NCBI GenBank assembly: GCA_963930655.1
Contig: OZ005602.1
Coordinates: 8,424,001 to 8,488,000, forward strand
Length of the DNA: 64,000 nt
Reading direction: 5' to 3'
DNA from: Myrica gale
Lineage: Eukaryota > Streptophyta > Magnoliopsida > Fagales > Myricaceae
Below, piece by piece: positions 14,301 through 23,569 of this stretch. Under the pieces are notes generated by a model. It saw nothing but the letters and a program-made list of their open reading frames with translations, ran no database searches and was not told where the DNA came from. Position 1 is the first letter of the stretch, and each line of letters begins with the position of its first letter. Position numbers and translations under genes: made by a program.

Positions 14301-17300
14301 TATCAAAGGGGCCCTCTTTGACTTCATCCTTCTCCGATTTATCAAATCTTCGTTTAGTCAGGTGAAGCTTTAGTCGTTCACATAGCTTCAACACGTAGGC
14401 TGCCCGACCTACCTTCTTTATAACTTCAAAAGGGTCATCATACTTTGGAACAAGACCGCGGTGGGTCTGTCCCTGACGAAACTTCTTCCAGATCTGAGGG
14501 GTAAGTTTTAGCATTACCCTATCGCCCCTAGAACTCCAATGGCCGTCTTCCTTGGTTAGCATACTTCTTCATCCGCCTCTGTGCCTTGGCAAAGCTATCT
14601 TGAGCCATAGTCAGTAGCTCTTGCCTGTCTTTAGCAAATTGGAACGCTGCGGGACATTTACCAGCACGGGTCTGTCTCACAATCTCATGAGTAAGTGGCT
14701 GGTGCCCCAAATTCAACTGGAATGGGTTGCTGCTAGTTGCCGAGGATCTCTGGATATTATAGGCGAACTGTGCAACATCCAGCAATTTCACCCAATTTTT
14801 CTGGCTAGCTGACACATAGTGTCGTAGGTACTCCTCCAATAGCGTGTTCATTCTCTCAGTTTGCCTGTCAGTTTAAGGATAACTCGAGGTAGAGAACTTT
14901 AATTCTGAACCAAGTAGCTTGAATAAAAAAGTCCAGAATCTGATTGTGAATCGTGGATCTCGATCACTTATGATGTCGTTAGGCACCCAAAAGTATTTGA
15001 TGACGTTTCTAAAGAAAAGATTGGCTGTCACCTCAGCCATGCATACTTTGGGCGCTGCAATAAAGATTGCATACTTTGTCAACCTGTCCACAACTACCAT
15101 GACCGATCTTTCCCCTTCGTCTTGTGGAAGCCGGAGATAAAATCCATGAATAGAGGAACACCCACGGTTTCTCTGGAACTGGGAGGGGTTGAGCAACCCA
15201 GCCTGCTTCCTCCGCTCAGGCTTGTCTTGTTGACAAACCAGACAAGTCTTGACGTAGAACTTCATGTCTTCCTCCATCTTGGGCCACTGATAGGACCGTC
15301 CCAGGAGAGCCATCATTCTCTCCCTCCCCGGGTGGCCAGCCCATTCTGCATCGTGTCTCCCTCAACAACTTCTATCGCAACTTCCCTTTTGGTACAAGGA
15401 GTTGGTTGCCTTTGGTGTAGAGCAGGTCATCTTCTAACCAGTATCTCTCCACCAACCTAGCTTGAACATCCGCGATCAACTTCTGGTATGTGGGGTCAGC
15501 ACGGGCATTCTTCCTCACCTTATCAAGGAAATCTGATTGTAAAGAGGTAGGTGTAGCCCCGTATTCAACCACCCGCTGACGGCTAAGGGCATCCGCCACC
15601 TGGTTGTGCCTCCTGGGCTTATGCTCCCACACAAAATCGTACTCTCATAGGAACTCCTGCCATCGGGCTTGCTTCAGTGACAACTTCCTTTGGGAATAAA
15701 AATATGTGTTTTGTCACATTGTCAGTGCGAACAATGAAGTGGGTGCCTAGGAGATAAACTCTCCATACCATCATACAATGGACAACAGTCAACATTTCCT
15801 TCTCATGTTTTGAGTAGTGTTGTTCGGCACCGTTCAACTTTCGACTTTCGAAAGCGACGGGGTGCCCCTCCTAGACCAACACCCCCCCAATGGCTTTGTC
15901 GGATGCATCAGTATGAACTTTAAAGGGCATATCGAAACTTGGAAGCCGCAGCACGAGCTCTGTTGACACAGTAGGCTTCAATCTATTGAATGCTTTTTGA
16001 CACTTTTCGGACCACACCCAACACTGATCCTTCTACAGAAGATCTGTCAAGGGAGCCACCAGTTTGGAGTACCCTTCAATGAACTTGCGGTAGTAGTTCG
16101 CAAGTCCTAGGAAGGATCGGAGCTCTGGGACGTTTCGTGGCTCCGACCATTGTAAAATGGCTTCTACCTTTCTCACGTCCATCCTCACGCTTCCCTCTTG
16201 GATCTGGTGACCCAGGAACATAATCTTCTTTGCAAACTAGCACTTCTCCTTTTTCACAAAGAGGCAGTGCTCTCTAAGTTTGCCAAACACCCTGCGCAAG
16301 TTTTCAACATCCTCCTCTATTGTGCCACTATAGACCACAATGTCATCCAAATAGACTACCACGAAACGGTCAATATACTCATGGAAGACATCATTCATAA
16401 GGTTACAAAACGTGGCAGGGCATTGGTGAAGCCAAACAACATCACCAAAAATTCATGAGTCATACCTCGTTACGCAGGTTGTCTTTGACTCATACCCCTT
16501 CGCAATCCGGACTTGCCAATATGTTGGTCTTTTTTGCAAGTCAAAAGGCGAGGTAAGTAGACATGATCATGCCCTTTATTTTCAAAGCAAAATGTTACAT
16601 TTTCTCAAGAAATATTTCAAGGTATATGTTATATAGCAACCATTCATTTTAAGCCCCATTTTTATGCACCAGTTATATGATATTTTACAAGAGTAAAAGT
16701 TTGCAAACATTTTATTGTGTGCACTTATTATACCTATTACAAAAGGTTCTACTATGACGAAAAGAATGAATGCAAAGGAAAGTAAGATGATGAATGAATG
16801 TGTGGTTTTCATAAGTTTTCTTTGGGCCATATGATAGATGCGAAGGTACCTAAGCAAAAAGGGTGGATGTGAAACCCACAACTAAGAACATTGAGAAGGT
16901 GTGGTCCACCGGGATGTAAATATCCTACAAAACAACTCCCCTTGTTGGCCACAGGCAGTGGGGCCAGTGCACAACCTTGACAAACAAGGGTTAATGTGTG
17001 CGGGCCATTTAAAGTATAAAGATAAAAAATTTCAAGTTTTTCCAATGTGCAGGTGACTTTAAGCTTCTTTTAATGATGTTTTCATTATAGTCTCTTGTAT
17101 TGTTGTCTCCGTTGTTTTGGGTTCTTTGTTTTTCTTCTCTTTAATAAGATTGGCTTACTTATAAAAAAATTATGTTTTGAAAAGAATATCAATGTATTAA
17201 GGGTTAATGTCCATTTTAGTCCCTAGGTTTTATGTCATTTATCAAATTAGTCCTTGAGTTTCAATTTTGATCAAATCAGTCCTTGGGTTATTTTCATTGA

Positions 17301-20300
17301 TCGATTTAGTCCTTCCGTCACCCCGTGCACAGTCAGCTAACGGAGTACCACGTCACTACCAATCATATCGCGACACGTGTCTTTTTTGGAAAAAAAAACG
17401 AGGTTGCCTCCCTCGCGCGACGAGGGGAGCCCAGATCTGGGCTCCTCGTCGCCGGGGAGGGCTGCTCCCGCCGCGGGGGGTGGCCGCGAGCCACCCCCGC
17501 CACTTCCCTGCTCAAGGGCGGCCGGGAGCAGCCCTCCCCGGCGACGGGGAGCCCAGATCTGGGCTCCCCTCGTCGCGCGAGGGAGGCAGCCTCCCTCGTT
17601 TTTTTTCTTTCAAAAAAGACACGTGTCGCGATATGATTGGTAGTGACGTGACACTCCATTAGCTGACCGTGCACGGGGTGACAGAATTGGACGGAAGGAC
17701 TAAATCGATCAATAAAAATAACCCAAGGACCGATTTGATCAAAATTGAAACCCAATGACTAATTTGATAAATGACATAAAACCTAAGGACTAAAATGGAC
17801 ATTAACCCATGTATTAATATGTTTACCATATTATGTGCTACTTGCAAAGTATTTTGATTCATTTTTGTTTTATGTTTAAATGTCCAAGTGCTGATGGGGC
17901 GAGTCTACAGGCAATTAAAATTAGAAAGGAGTCTTGCCTAGAATACCTTACAAAAAGTAATTTAACATGATAGATTATATACTTAATTTTGATGAGTAAA
18001 TTTATACCATGACTACTGTAATATTGTGTGGTTCTCTTTAAGTCCTAATGAAATTAGAATACTTGTCAAACTGTTTGAATGCATAGAATTTTGGAATCTT
18101 TACACTGATGTATGATCATGGTGTGACATTCCTAACCATATATGGGAAAGGGGTGTTACAAAAATGTGCTGCAGGAAAATGAGAGATCATACACTCATAC
18201 TCATCACAGGTAAAAGTACAACTAATCAATTGATTCAACAAAAACAGAGGAAAACTTAGGAAATAAATGGTAAATTACTCTTACAAGTGCAGGAAGAAAT
18301 CATTAATTAGAAGCTTGTGGCAGAAGTAATGTATTGGTAAATGATCACCCTCTGAATTATGAAGCTTCTATGCTCAGGCAATTCTTGCATGCTAATGTTC
18401 ATGCAACCAAAGTACATGTTGTAGAGTTCTTTTAACACTAGGAACTACAACTGGGTGTGAACTGCAGAAGATCTCAATAACAGATATTCTCTCAAATCCA
18501 AAACGGGAGAAGCACTCTTTATTCTGAAGACTACCATAGTTGCGAAGATGATTTGGTAGGGCATTATAAAGCTAAGCAAGTAGGAAGCAGATAAGCATGC
18601 CTTAGGCAGAGGAAGAGTAGAGTCAAACTTGAAGTCCTTGTGTGGAACAAATATCAAATCACCAGATGCATGAACTAGGCTTTAGGACCTTCAGATATAT
18701 CATCTTGATCAGGTTGAGCTTTCTGACATAATATCTCACGCTAAGGGGAGGCATTCCATGGATCTCTTCTGTATTTGTCCATAACACTTGAGGCTAAAGA
18801 AAGTCTAGGCACTTTCCCAAGCTTCTCTACTTTAGAAAAATACTACCTTGCCAAATCAAATTATGGAGTACAAAGCTGAAGAATCATGTATAAGCTTCCC
18901 TAAGTGGCAAACCTTCAACCATTTTCAATTTAGGGTACAATGTCAATACCCTCATATCCTAAAACACATGATTTCCCATAATTCATTATCTCTTAAAGTT
19001 TGTAGTGCGAATATCAGCTGCTTAAAGAATTGCTAATATGTTTGCTAATGCTCTGGTTACAAATGAAAATTTTGGAGCTGCAAGCTCTGGGTTAAAAATC
19101 TTAAATAAGAGTTGCTAAGCTATTAATAATTTAATCAAGAGAATGCATATATACCCCAAACTAGAATTAAACCCTTTCTATTTATGCTTTCAGTAATTCA
19201 CATTGTTGAATTATAACCAAGATTATCAGAAACACAATTATTAGAGTATGAAATGGATCATTCGGGATAGTCAAATGACAGTTCAAATTTTTGTTGGCAC
19301 AATCCCACAAGATTTTCTTGTGCAGACCATTCACAATTGCAAAATACTCTTTAACAAAGATAACAGTCACTGTAACCATCAAGATTTACATGTTCCTATA
19401 TTTGGTTCTAAATGGGAATACAAAAAAATAGTTTTATCAAAAGCTGATTTCATTTGCTAACCCACAATGAGTGGATTTTCCTTCCGGATGACAACATATC
19501 GCAACATAGCTCCACATTAAAAACACCCTTTCCATGTCATAACAAACCACAATGAATCGAGTGCAATCAAGTACTGCTGGATAATCTAATCATTCTCACA
19601 ATAAAATTCACACTAAAACTAACCACAGCTTGGCATCAATACAGTCAAACTTCTCAATCGTACCATAAGACACTATGGATAATGACAATCCCCCTATACA
19701 TTGGTCTCCTAGTCCTAGGGATCATAACCACTAAGAAACGACAGACAGGAAATCGTCTAACTAGGTCAAAATTTTCTATGTAACTGGGTTCGGATTTCTC
19801 TAGACACTTCAACAGCTTCTCAAGAAATAAGGTTAACTTAACAGGTAGCAGGTAATTGGCATTCGAAACAGCATACTCCCTCCCCTACGAGGCTACCTTA
19901 CTGCTCCTGAAGCACCCCTTCGATTTTGGGAACACCCATTGCAGTCGCCAAACTGGAAAACTCATAAATATAGCTATACATCAGATATAAATGTAAAAGT
20001 GTGCAACGTTATGACGACCCTTACCACATGCTACCGCGATACTTGAGCGTGTAGGGACCACTCTCGAGGGAGCGATCGAAATGGCTATGGACCTTGTGCT
20101 TGCCTTTCGCGCTCTGGTCCACAAGCGTCAACTCGAACAATGCTCTCACATCGGTGCCCTCGCTGGCAAGCGCGATGAAGACCGACACATAGGCCGAGTT
20201 GTCCTCGGGGTTCTTGCCGTCCGGGTAGAAATAAATGGCCCACTGGAACCCTCCGACCGTGAAGTTGTCACTCGCTATGTGCTTCCCGACCCCCATTCCC

Positions 20301-20401
20301 TTGGCCAAGGAATAACCCTGGATAACGAACTTGTGCGAACCGTTCACGGTCTCCGTCACGGACCGCGAGCCTGTCGGCGGGCTCGTCTCCCGCGGCGTCA
20401 T
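2139..20401 (-). CDS. BPM3: BPM-type MATH-BTB protein, CUL3 ubiquitin-ligase adaptor (BPM3-like), 4 coding exons
   Basis: Joining 20401-20025, 7613-7268, 7151-6872 and 2323-2139 gives 1188 nt, a 395-residue protein. Arabidopsis BPMs are about 400 residues. The MATH domain (about residues 18-155) contains [20 protein letters not shown] and [14 protein letters not shown]. The BTB/POZ domain (about 185-305) contains [18 protein letters not shown] and LHFIYRD. A BACK-like helical tail follows, ending [17 protein letters not shown], which resembles the BPM3 C-terminus. Family knowledge: BPMs dimerise through BTB, bind CUL3, and use MATH to present nuclear substrates such as ERF/AP2, HD-Zip and MYB factors for ubiquitination. 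All three introns are GT-AG and keep frame, and no stop interrupts the protein, so it looks functional. Intron 1 is 12,411 bp, intron 2 is 116 bp and intron 3 is 4,548 bp. The exact paralog (BPM3 rather than BPM1/5/6) is inferred from the C-terminus. Confidence 0.93.
2324..6871 (-). other. BPM3-like intron 3
   Basis: GT-AG intron of 4,548 bp with no coding sequence that I recognise. Apart from the MITE-like stretch at about 3.9-4.2 kb and a poly-G run at 3781, I see only low-complexity AT-rich DNA. Confidence 0.75.
3895..4205. repeat. possible MITE inside intron 3
   Basis: The left edge reads gttgtttggtaggaga and the right edge, reverse-complemented, reads ttgttatttggctaaga. The interior repeats 'gagttttatt(t/a)gagtttgtgaaa'-like words. 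A similar composition in opposite orientation occurs at 57.7-58.0 kb. The termini are imperfect and I found no target duplication. Confidence 0.3.
6872..7151 (-). CDS. BPM3: BPM3-like exon 3 (rest of BTB, BACK-like region)
   Basis: The acceptor AATAG precedes GCC ATG CTG CAT (AMLHFIYRD). The exon ends GCA G before GTAAATG. It encodes residues 242-334 plus one base, including [19 protein letters not shown] and [10 protein letters not shown], which are strongly conserved in BPMs. Confidence 0.93.
7268..7613 (-). CDS. BPM3: BPM3-like exon 2 (end of MATH, start of BTB)
   Basis: The acceptor reads CTTCAG/GGGATAC. The first G completes Trp126 and the next codons read GYKRFFRR. The exon ends AAG (Lys241) before GTAAAAT. 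It encodes residues 126-241, including the BTB core [12 protein letters not shown]. Confidence 0.93.
8206..8745 (-). mobile_element. 5'-truncated L1 (LINE) retrotransposon 3' end
   Basis: On the minus strand this reads LTIDNLRKR, then [20 protein letters not shown], then [17 protein letters not shown]. That is the zf-RVT domain and C-terminal tail of plant L1 reverse-transcriptase ORF2. The frame closes at 8280. A ten-T run at 8206-8215 on the plus strand is the remains of the 3' poly(A) tail. One in-frame TAG interrupts the frame just before VHVLS. Everything upstream of zf-RVT, including the RT and endonuclease, is absent, as expected of 5'-truncated LINE insertions. Confidence 0.8.
9370..10075 (-). 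repeat. gypsy LTR copy A
   Basis: This is a direct repeat of 13035-13745 with the same long blocks (for example aaccaaccaacgagaatcac and tgcctaagcaagggtcc), and it is inverted relative to 12298-12985. It abuts a truncated plus-strand RT at about 10100 although its own orientation is minus. It is therefore a rearranged neighbour and not the 5' LTR of that RT. Its TATA-box region is mutated. Confidence 0.75.
10103..12297 (+). pseudogene. gypsy (chromovirus-type) pol: RT, RNase H, integrase, partial chromodomain
   Basis: Conceptual segments in order: RT ([18 protein letters not shown], then [20 protein letters not shown], then YLDDIVVYS near 10333); RNase H; the integrase zinc finger ([20 protein letters not shown]); integrase core ([20 protein letters not shown]); and the start of a chromodomain ([11 protein letters not shown]). 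It begins abruptly inside RT and is cut off in the chromodomain at 12297. A one-base deletion near 10160 and stops near 10485, 10919, 11235, 11900 and 11987 make it dead. Most stops fit C-to-T or G-to-A changes when compared with the minus-strand copy at 14-16.5 kb. It is clearly Ty3/gypsy; the chromovirus lineage is inferred from the chromodomain. Confidence 0.88.
12298..12985 (+). repeat. gypsy LTR copy B, 5'-truncated, with internal 137-bp duplication
   Basis: This is the reverse complement of LTR copy C (13035-13745). It starts in mid-LTR at catgctgacatacgcc, fused directly to the truncated chromodomain. A TATA-like ggctataaaaat lies at about 12598. Units starting gttgagagcag at 12643 and 12780 show a tandem duplication of about 137 bp in the transcribed part of the LTR. 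Confidence 0.8.
13035..13745 (-). repeat. gypsy LTR copy C (3' LTR of the minus-strand element)
   Basis: Minus-strand LTR lying just downstream of the minus pol, with a canonical-looking TATA box (ggctataaaaacg on the minus strand, 13296-13308). It matches copies A (direct) and B (inverted). A spacer of only about 50 bp separates B from C, and it contains the palindromic word actagacaccgagtctagt. Confidence 0.8.
13759..14118 (-). repeat. two 180-bp tandem units in the gypsy 3' UTR
   Basis: Units at 13759-13938 and 13939-14118 are almost identical (both hold ggggcctttcaagtacccgc and ttaccctcaccgaaagaact). They lie between the pol stop and LTR C, so they are a duplicated 3' untranslated segment of the element. 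The pol stop itself is in the unit next to pol. Confidence 0.85.
14098..16535 (-). pseudogene. gypsy (chromovirus-type) pol, better-preserved copy
   Basis: Minus-strand order from 16535 down: RT from QVRIAKG onwards, RNase H ([21 protein letters not shown], then [20 protein letters not shown]), integrase zinc finger ([20 protein letters not shown]), core ([16 protein letters not shown], then [14 protein letters not shown]), the region [20 protein letters not shown], and a complete chromodomain ([20 protein letters not shown]) ending LASTGT. It is truncated 5' inside RT at almost the same point as the plus copy. Several frameshifts split it. It is the inverted partner of 10103-12297. Confidence 0.88.
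16540..17190. other. intronic, nothing recognised
   Basis: AT-rich sequence between the gypsy cluster and the MULE with no coding sequence that I can support. Confidence 0.5.
17201..17808. mobile_element. palindromic MULE (Mutator-like) foldback element
   Basis: The 608-bp element starts GGGTTAATGTCC and ends GGACATTAACCC. It is flanked by the identical 9-mer ATGTATTAA (17192-17200 and 17809-17817), and 9-bp duplications are the Mutator-superfamily signature. The two halves are near-perfect reverse complements for about 270 bp each. The outer arms are AT-rich. The inner 200 bp is extremely GC-rich, with GGGAGCCCAGATCTGGGCTC-like palindromes. It has no transposase, so it is non-autonomous. 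Confidence 0.93.
17818..20024. other. intronic, nothing recognised
   Basis: The 5' 2.2 kb of BPM3-like intron 1. I see no coding domain, terminal repeat or RNA gene here. Confidence 0.5.
20025..20401 (-). CDS. BPM3: BPM3-like exon 1 (N-terminus and most of MATH)
   Basis: Starts MTPRETSPP, encodes 125 residues plus two bases of Trp126, and ends TG before the donor GTAAGG. No in-frame upstream ATG precedes this start in the same open frame, and the N-terminus leads directly into the [10 protein letters not shown] motif typical of BPM proteins. Confidence 0.93.
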
Positions 20402-20660
20402 TCCGTTGGTTCTTCTCTTTTTAGGGCCGTTGAGGGAACGTTAAGCTCATGGAAATGAGGGAATTGCGGTTAAATTAGCCAAATGTTGGGGGTTTGATGG
20501 GAGAAATTTGAAGTACTTGGGATTTTAAAAAGAGAGAAAAAAGGAATTAGGGTTTCTGATCTATCTCTAATGTTTCTGAAGATTTTTTGTTCGAAGAGAA
20601 GGGGGAAGGCCGAAGGAGATCAGAAGAGAGTGGATTGGAGGAAAGTGGACGTACCACGTC
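20402..20660 (-). promoter_or_regulatory. BPM3-like 5' leader with a short upstream ORF
   Basis: CT-rich, leader-like sequence on the minus strand. An upstream ATG at 20450 opens a 9-codon frame (MSLTFPQRP) that stops at 20421, 19 bases before the main ATG. The transcription start is not visible from sequence, so presence of this frame in the mRNA is inference, although its closeness makes it likely. Confidence 0.5.
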
Positions 20661-20869
20661 ATAACCTAGAAGGTTCCAATGTAAATTAGCTTATTGTTTA
20701 TTCGGTACGAAATGACTAGAACACTCCCAGGCCTGTGTTGGAAATGGTTCCAAGTTTTGGTTTTGATTTTGGTTTAAAATTTTAAATTAGATTAAAATAT
20801 TATTTTATTTTAAGGTTTTTTTGGTTGATTAAGATTTTGAGTTGAAAAAAAAAATTTTACAGTAGAGGG

Positions 20870-21215
20870 GAATCGGGAGCCACCCGTTGTGAGGGAGCCT
20901 AGATCTTGGCTCCCCTTCGCCAGAGTGGCTCCTAGCCAAACCCTTCTCAAGGGAGCCGTTGGGATGGCTCGCGGCCACCCAAGGGCCAAGGAGCCCTGGG
21001 CTCCCTCGCGGTGGTGGCCACAGGGTAGCCACCCCTACGAACGGGAGCCCAGGTCACCAAGGTGGGTGGCTCCCGGCCACCAAATATGGGCTCCCCTCGC
21101 AAGGGGACGGCGAGAGTCGCCCAGCAGTTTCCCACCACCGCGAGGGAGTCTATATCTTGGCTCTCCGACCCCGGGGTGGCCGCGAGCCACCAGGGCGACG
21201 GGGAGCCCAAGATTT
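20870..21215. repeat. GC-rich block related to the MULE core
   Basis: A strongly GC-rich island in AT-rich DNA, about 470 bp upstream of the BPM3-like ATG. It shares words with the core of the 17201-17808 MULE: ggggtggccgcgagccacc, gacggggagccca and ttctcaagg. It looks like a diverged relative with repeated 'gggagcc..ggctccc' palindromes. Long open frames here on both strands are compositional. Confidence 0.6.
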
Positions 21216-22985
21216 TATTAGTTATTCTCCATCCTAGTAATTTCTGTTGTGCGTTTTAACTCTGTGAGTTTCGGCTAGTGACGTATCCATCCATTTTTCC
21301 ATTTATGTGAAAATTTGTTAATTTTTTTCTTTTTGTGGTGGGACCTGTACAAACACCCTCACAAAGGCCATCACACACCCTCATTCCCTTTGGCCAAAAC
21401 GAAGTTGGTTAAAGACTCGCGGTTATCATTAGCACTCTTTCTTGACGTCGCCTGCGAACGGTTACAAGAAAGGGTGATGACAGATCTGAAGCGCAGCGAC
21501 TTCTGAATTTCTGTTGACTTACTGTGTGTAAAATTTTTGTTGAATATTTTTAGAATTTGAAAGTTTATTTATGGGTTTGTAAAAAGTTGTTAAAATTTTA
21601 AGATTATGAATTATTACAATTTCTTATCCAAAATATAGGGTATAATTTGAAGAGAGATAGACACATTATCTCATTATATGATTCATGCTGCCCAAAATTT
21701 TACATGGACATCATTAAATAGTATAAGTTCCACTTGATGTGTCTATCTTTCTTTAAATTGTACCGTACAATTCAAGTAAGAAATTACAGAGGATCCAATT
21801 TGGAAATATATTTGTTTCGATGTTGAAAAAGATAGTGTGTTTAGTGTGTTTGTTTCTTTAGGAATTGTGTAGAGGAAAGAGAATATAATGAATATATTTA
21901 TAATATGTTAAAATAAATTAAAATTAAACTAATCATTACTTCCATCCATTTTTGACGAACTTTCTTAGCTTCTTTCTTAGCAATGGTGCCCCTATCTTAA
22001 GAGATTTTTTTAGTAGATGTTACTCGGTTCTTTTTATTATTATTATTATTATACATTAAAATCAATCTCCATAATATTGATTTTTTTTTCAAATAATCTT
22101 TCATTTGAATTTTGTTTTCAACTGTAAAATCAGTAGCTTGCTCAAATCAATTTTGCTTTAAAATTAAATCCATAAATTTCATCAAGTTATTTTCACAGTC
22201 ATTGCCACTATTCAGGTCAATATTCTCAAAATTCAATAACAAATATTACACCTTTTCATTCATCGAAAATAACCATACCACTGCATCAAACAATAATCTT
22301 GCATTGCAATTTACCTTAATTATCACACGCTTACATTTTCGCAATCTCTAAACTTTTTAAGACATACAAAATAATGCACATACTATCGACTCCAAATAAC
22401 AACCAGAAACATAATAAACAACTCCAAAAGCATACATGCACACATAATAAAACTTCACCTACAACAACCAAAATAGAGGAGCCACTCAGTTGCCCATCCC
22501 TGGCAACTAACAGAACGACAACCATCATTACCCATATGGTCGTTTCCCACGCCATCCATCTCATCAGCCCAAATAAACCCTCATCGATGATCCTGCAAAA
22601 TTGACATTTATTTTTATAGTTCTAGAAAAATCAAATATTAAAAGATAATATGTTCGCTAGAAGGACAGTACTAACGAGATGTAACGAGCAACAATAGAAC
22701 CGCTAGCCATAGTTTTTGTCAATCCTCGCCATGTATAGCCGCATCCTCTCATGACCACAACAACAATATGGTGTGTCCTCCACCGTCAATAAGATACAGC
22801 TATGCAATCTAACACAAAAATATCAGAAAAATAAATCACATCTGTAACATCGAATAAACAACATAATGAAATCTACACCAGTTGGCACCACAACCTCGTC
22901 AAAGTCGTTCAGGATATAGATTACCAGGAATGAGGTGTATTGCCCTGCATGTGCACTACATCATCTCTGTCATTTCTTCCCTCAT
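21216..22985. other. intergenic, microsatellite only
   Basis: AT-rich DNA with an (ATT)n run at about 22033-22052. I see nothing else that I can support. Confidence 0.5.
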
Positions 22986-22989
22986 TGAG

Positions 22990-23280
22990 CGCATAATCTC
23001 TACACCCTTATTCGCAAGATTTGGAGCCTACACTTCCTCATCGTCGTAGTTCGTTCCATCTTCATTTAGGACACTTCTGGGTCAGCATATTCCTAAAAAA
23101 TTACGTCATCTATAGCCCCAGTTAATTTAATAAAGTGTGTATAACACAACTTGCTGTTACCAGTTTCGCTTGGGTGCGCAAATTAAAATTTGTCATCTTC
23201 TTCAATAGTGCGCATCGTGCTTTCAGCACCGAGAAGGACCTTTGTATCACATTTCGTAACGAGCAATATATGTTAGTTGA
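22990..23280 (-). pseudogene. PIF/Harbinger transposase C-terminal remnant
   Basis: Reading the minus strand from about 23270 gives SLRNVIQRSFSVLKARCALL, then KKMTNFNLRTQAKLVTASCVIHT. This matches the 'SLRNVIERxFGVLKARFPILKxM..' C-terminal motif of plant PIF/Harbinger (HARBI1-like, DDE_4) transposases. Downstream the frame fills with stops. The DDE triad region is not visible, so this is a short relic. Confidence 0.72.
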
Positions 23281-23569
23281 GCTTTGTTCCTGAGATGTGT
23301 CTAGCTCATTGTTTTCAATTTATTTGTTAAGAAACTAGCAAAAAGTTAGTTGGGGTGTGATTAAGCTAGAATATTGCATGATGCATCTACAATTAATATA
23401 ATATTAATTGTTTAATGTTTTAAATATTGTTTTTAGATGGAAAATTAGTTAAGAGGCATAAATCTAAGTTGTGCATTTAATTTTTGAATTTCTATGACAT
23501 TAGATTTAATTTATTGCACATATGCAATTTTTCTCTATCTTTGACTTGTTGTACTTAAGTCATATCGTG

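Larger units (their letters stand above)
10160..16535. repeat. large inverted repeat built from two gypsy copies
   Basis: The left arm (about 10160-12985: pol then LTR B) is the reverse complement of the right arm (about 13035-16535: LTR C then pol). The spacer is about 50 bp. The 3' UTR tandem repeat and chromodomain end (about 13750-14195) are present only in the right arm. The two pol genes converge. Confidence 0.85.
7614..20024 (-). other. BPM3-like intron 1, 12.4 kb, transposon-filled
   Basis: Donor GTAAGG at 20024 and acceptor CTTCAG ending at 7614. It holds an L1 fragment, an inverted gypsy cluster and a MULE, annotated separately. The stretches 8750-9365, 16540-17190 and 17818-20024 hold nothing recognisable. 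Confidence 0.88.

Noticed and set aside
17267..17755. Long open frames on both strands of the GC-rich palindrome
   Set aside because: The sequence is a palindrome, so each frame mirrors another. The products are low-complexity Pro/Arg/Gly with no domain.
7055..20401. Two separate genes: a MATH-only gene at 20 kb and a BTB gene at 7 kb
   Set aside because: Donor GTAAGG after TG and acceptor CTTCAG before GGGATAC rebuild the invariant SMWGYKRFF junction of BPM proteins in frame, so one gene is by far the simpler reading.
20081..20458. Plus-strand frame opposite BPM3-like exon 1
   Set aside because: Antisense shadow of the MATH exon, with no domain of its own.
20829..21259. Several open frames in the GC-rich block upstream of BPM3-like
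   Set aside because: They overlap in all frames, are compositional, and match no family.
22112..22604. Frames of 76-79 residues near 22.1-22.6 kb on both strands
   Set aside because: AT-rich low-complexity peptides with no motif. The only credible protein relic nearby is the PIF/Harbinger piece at 23 kb.
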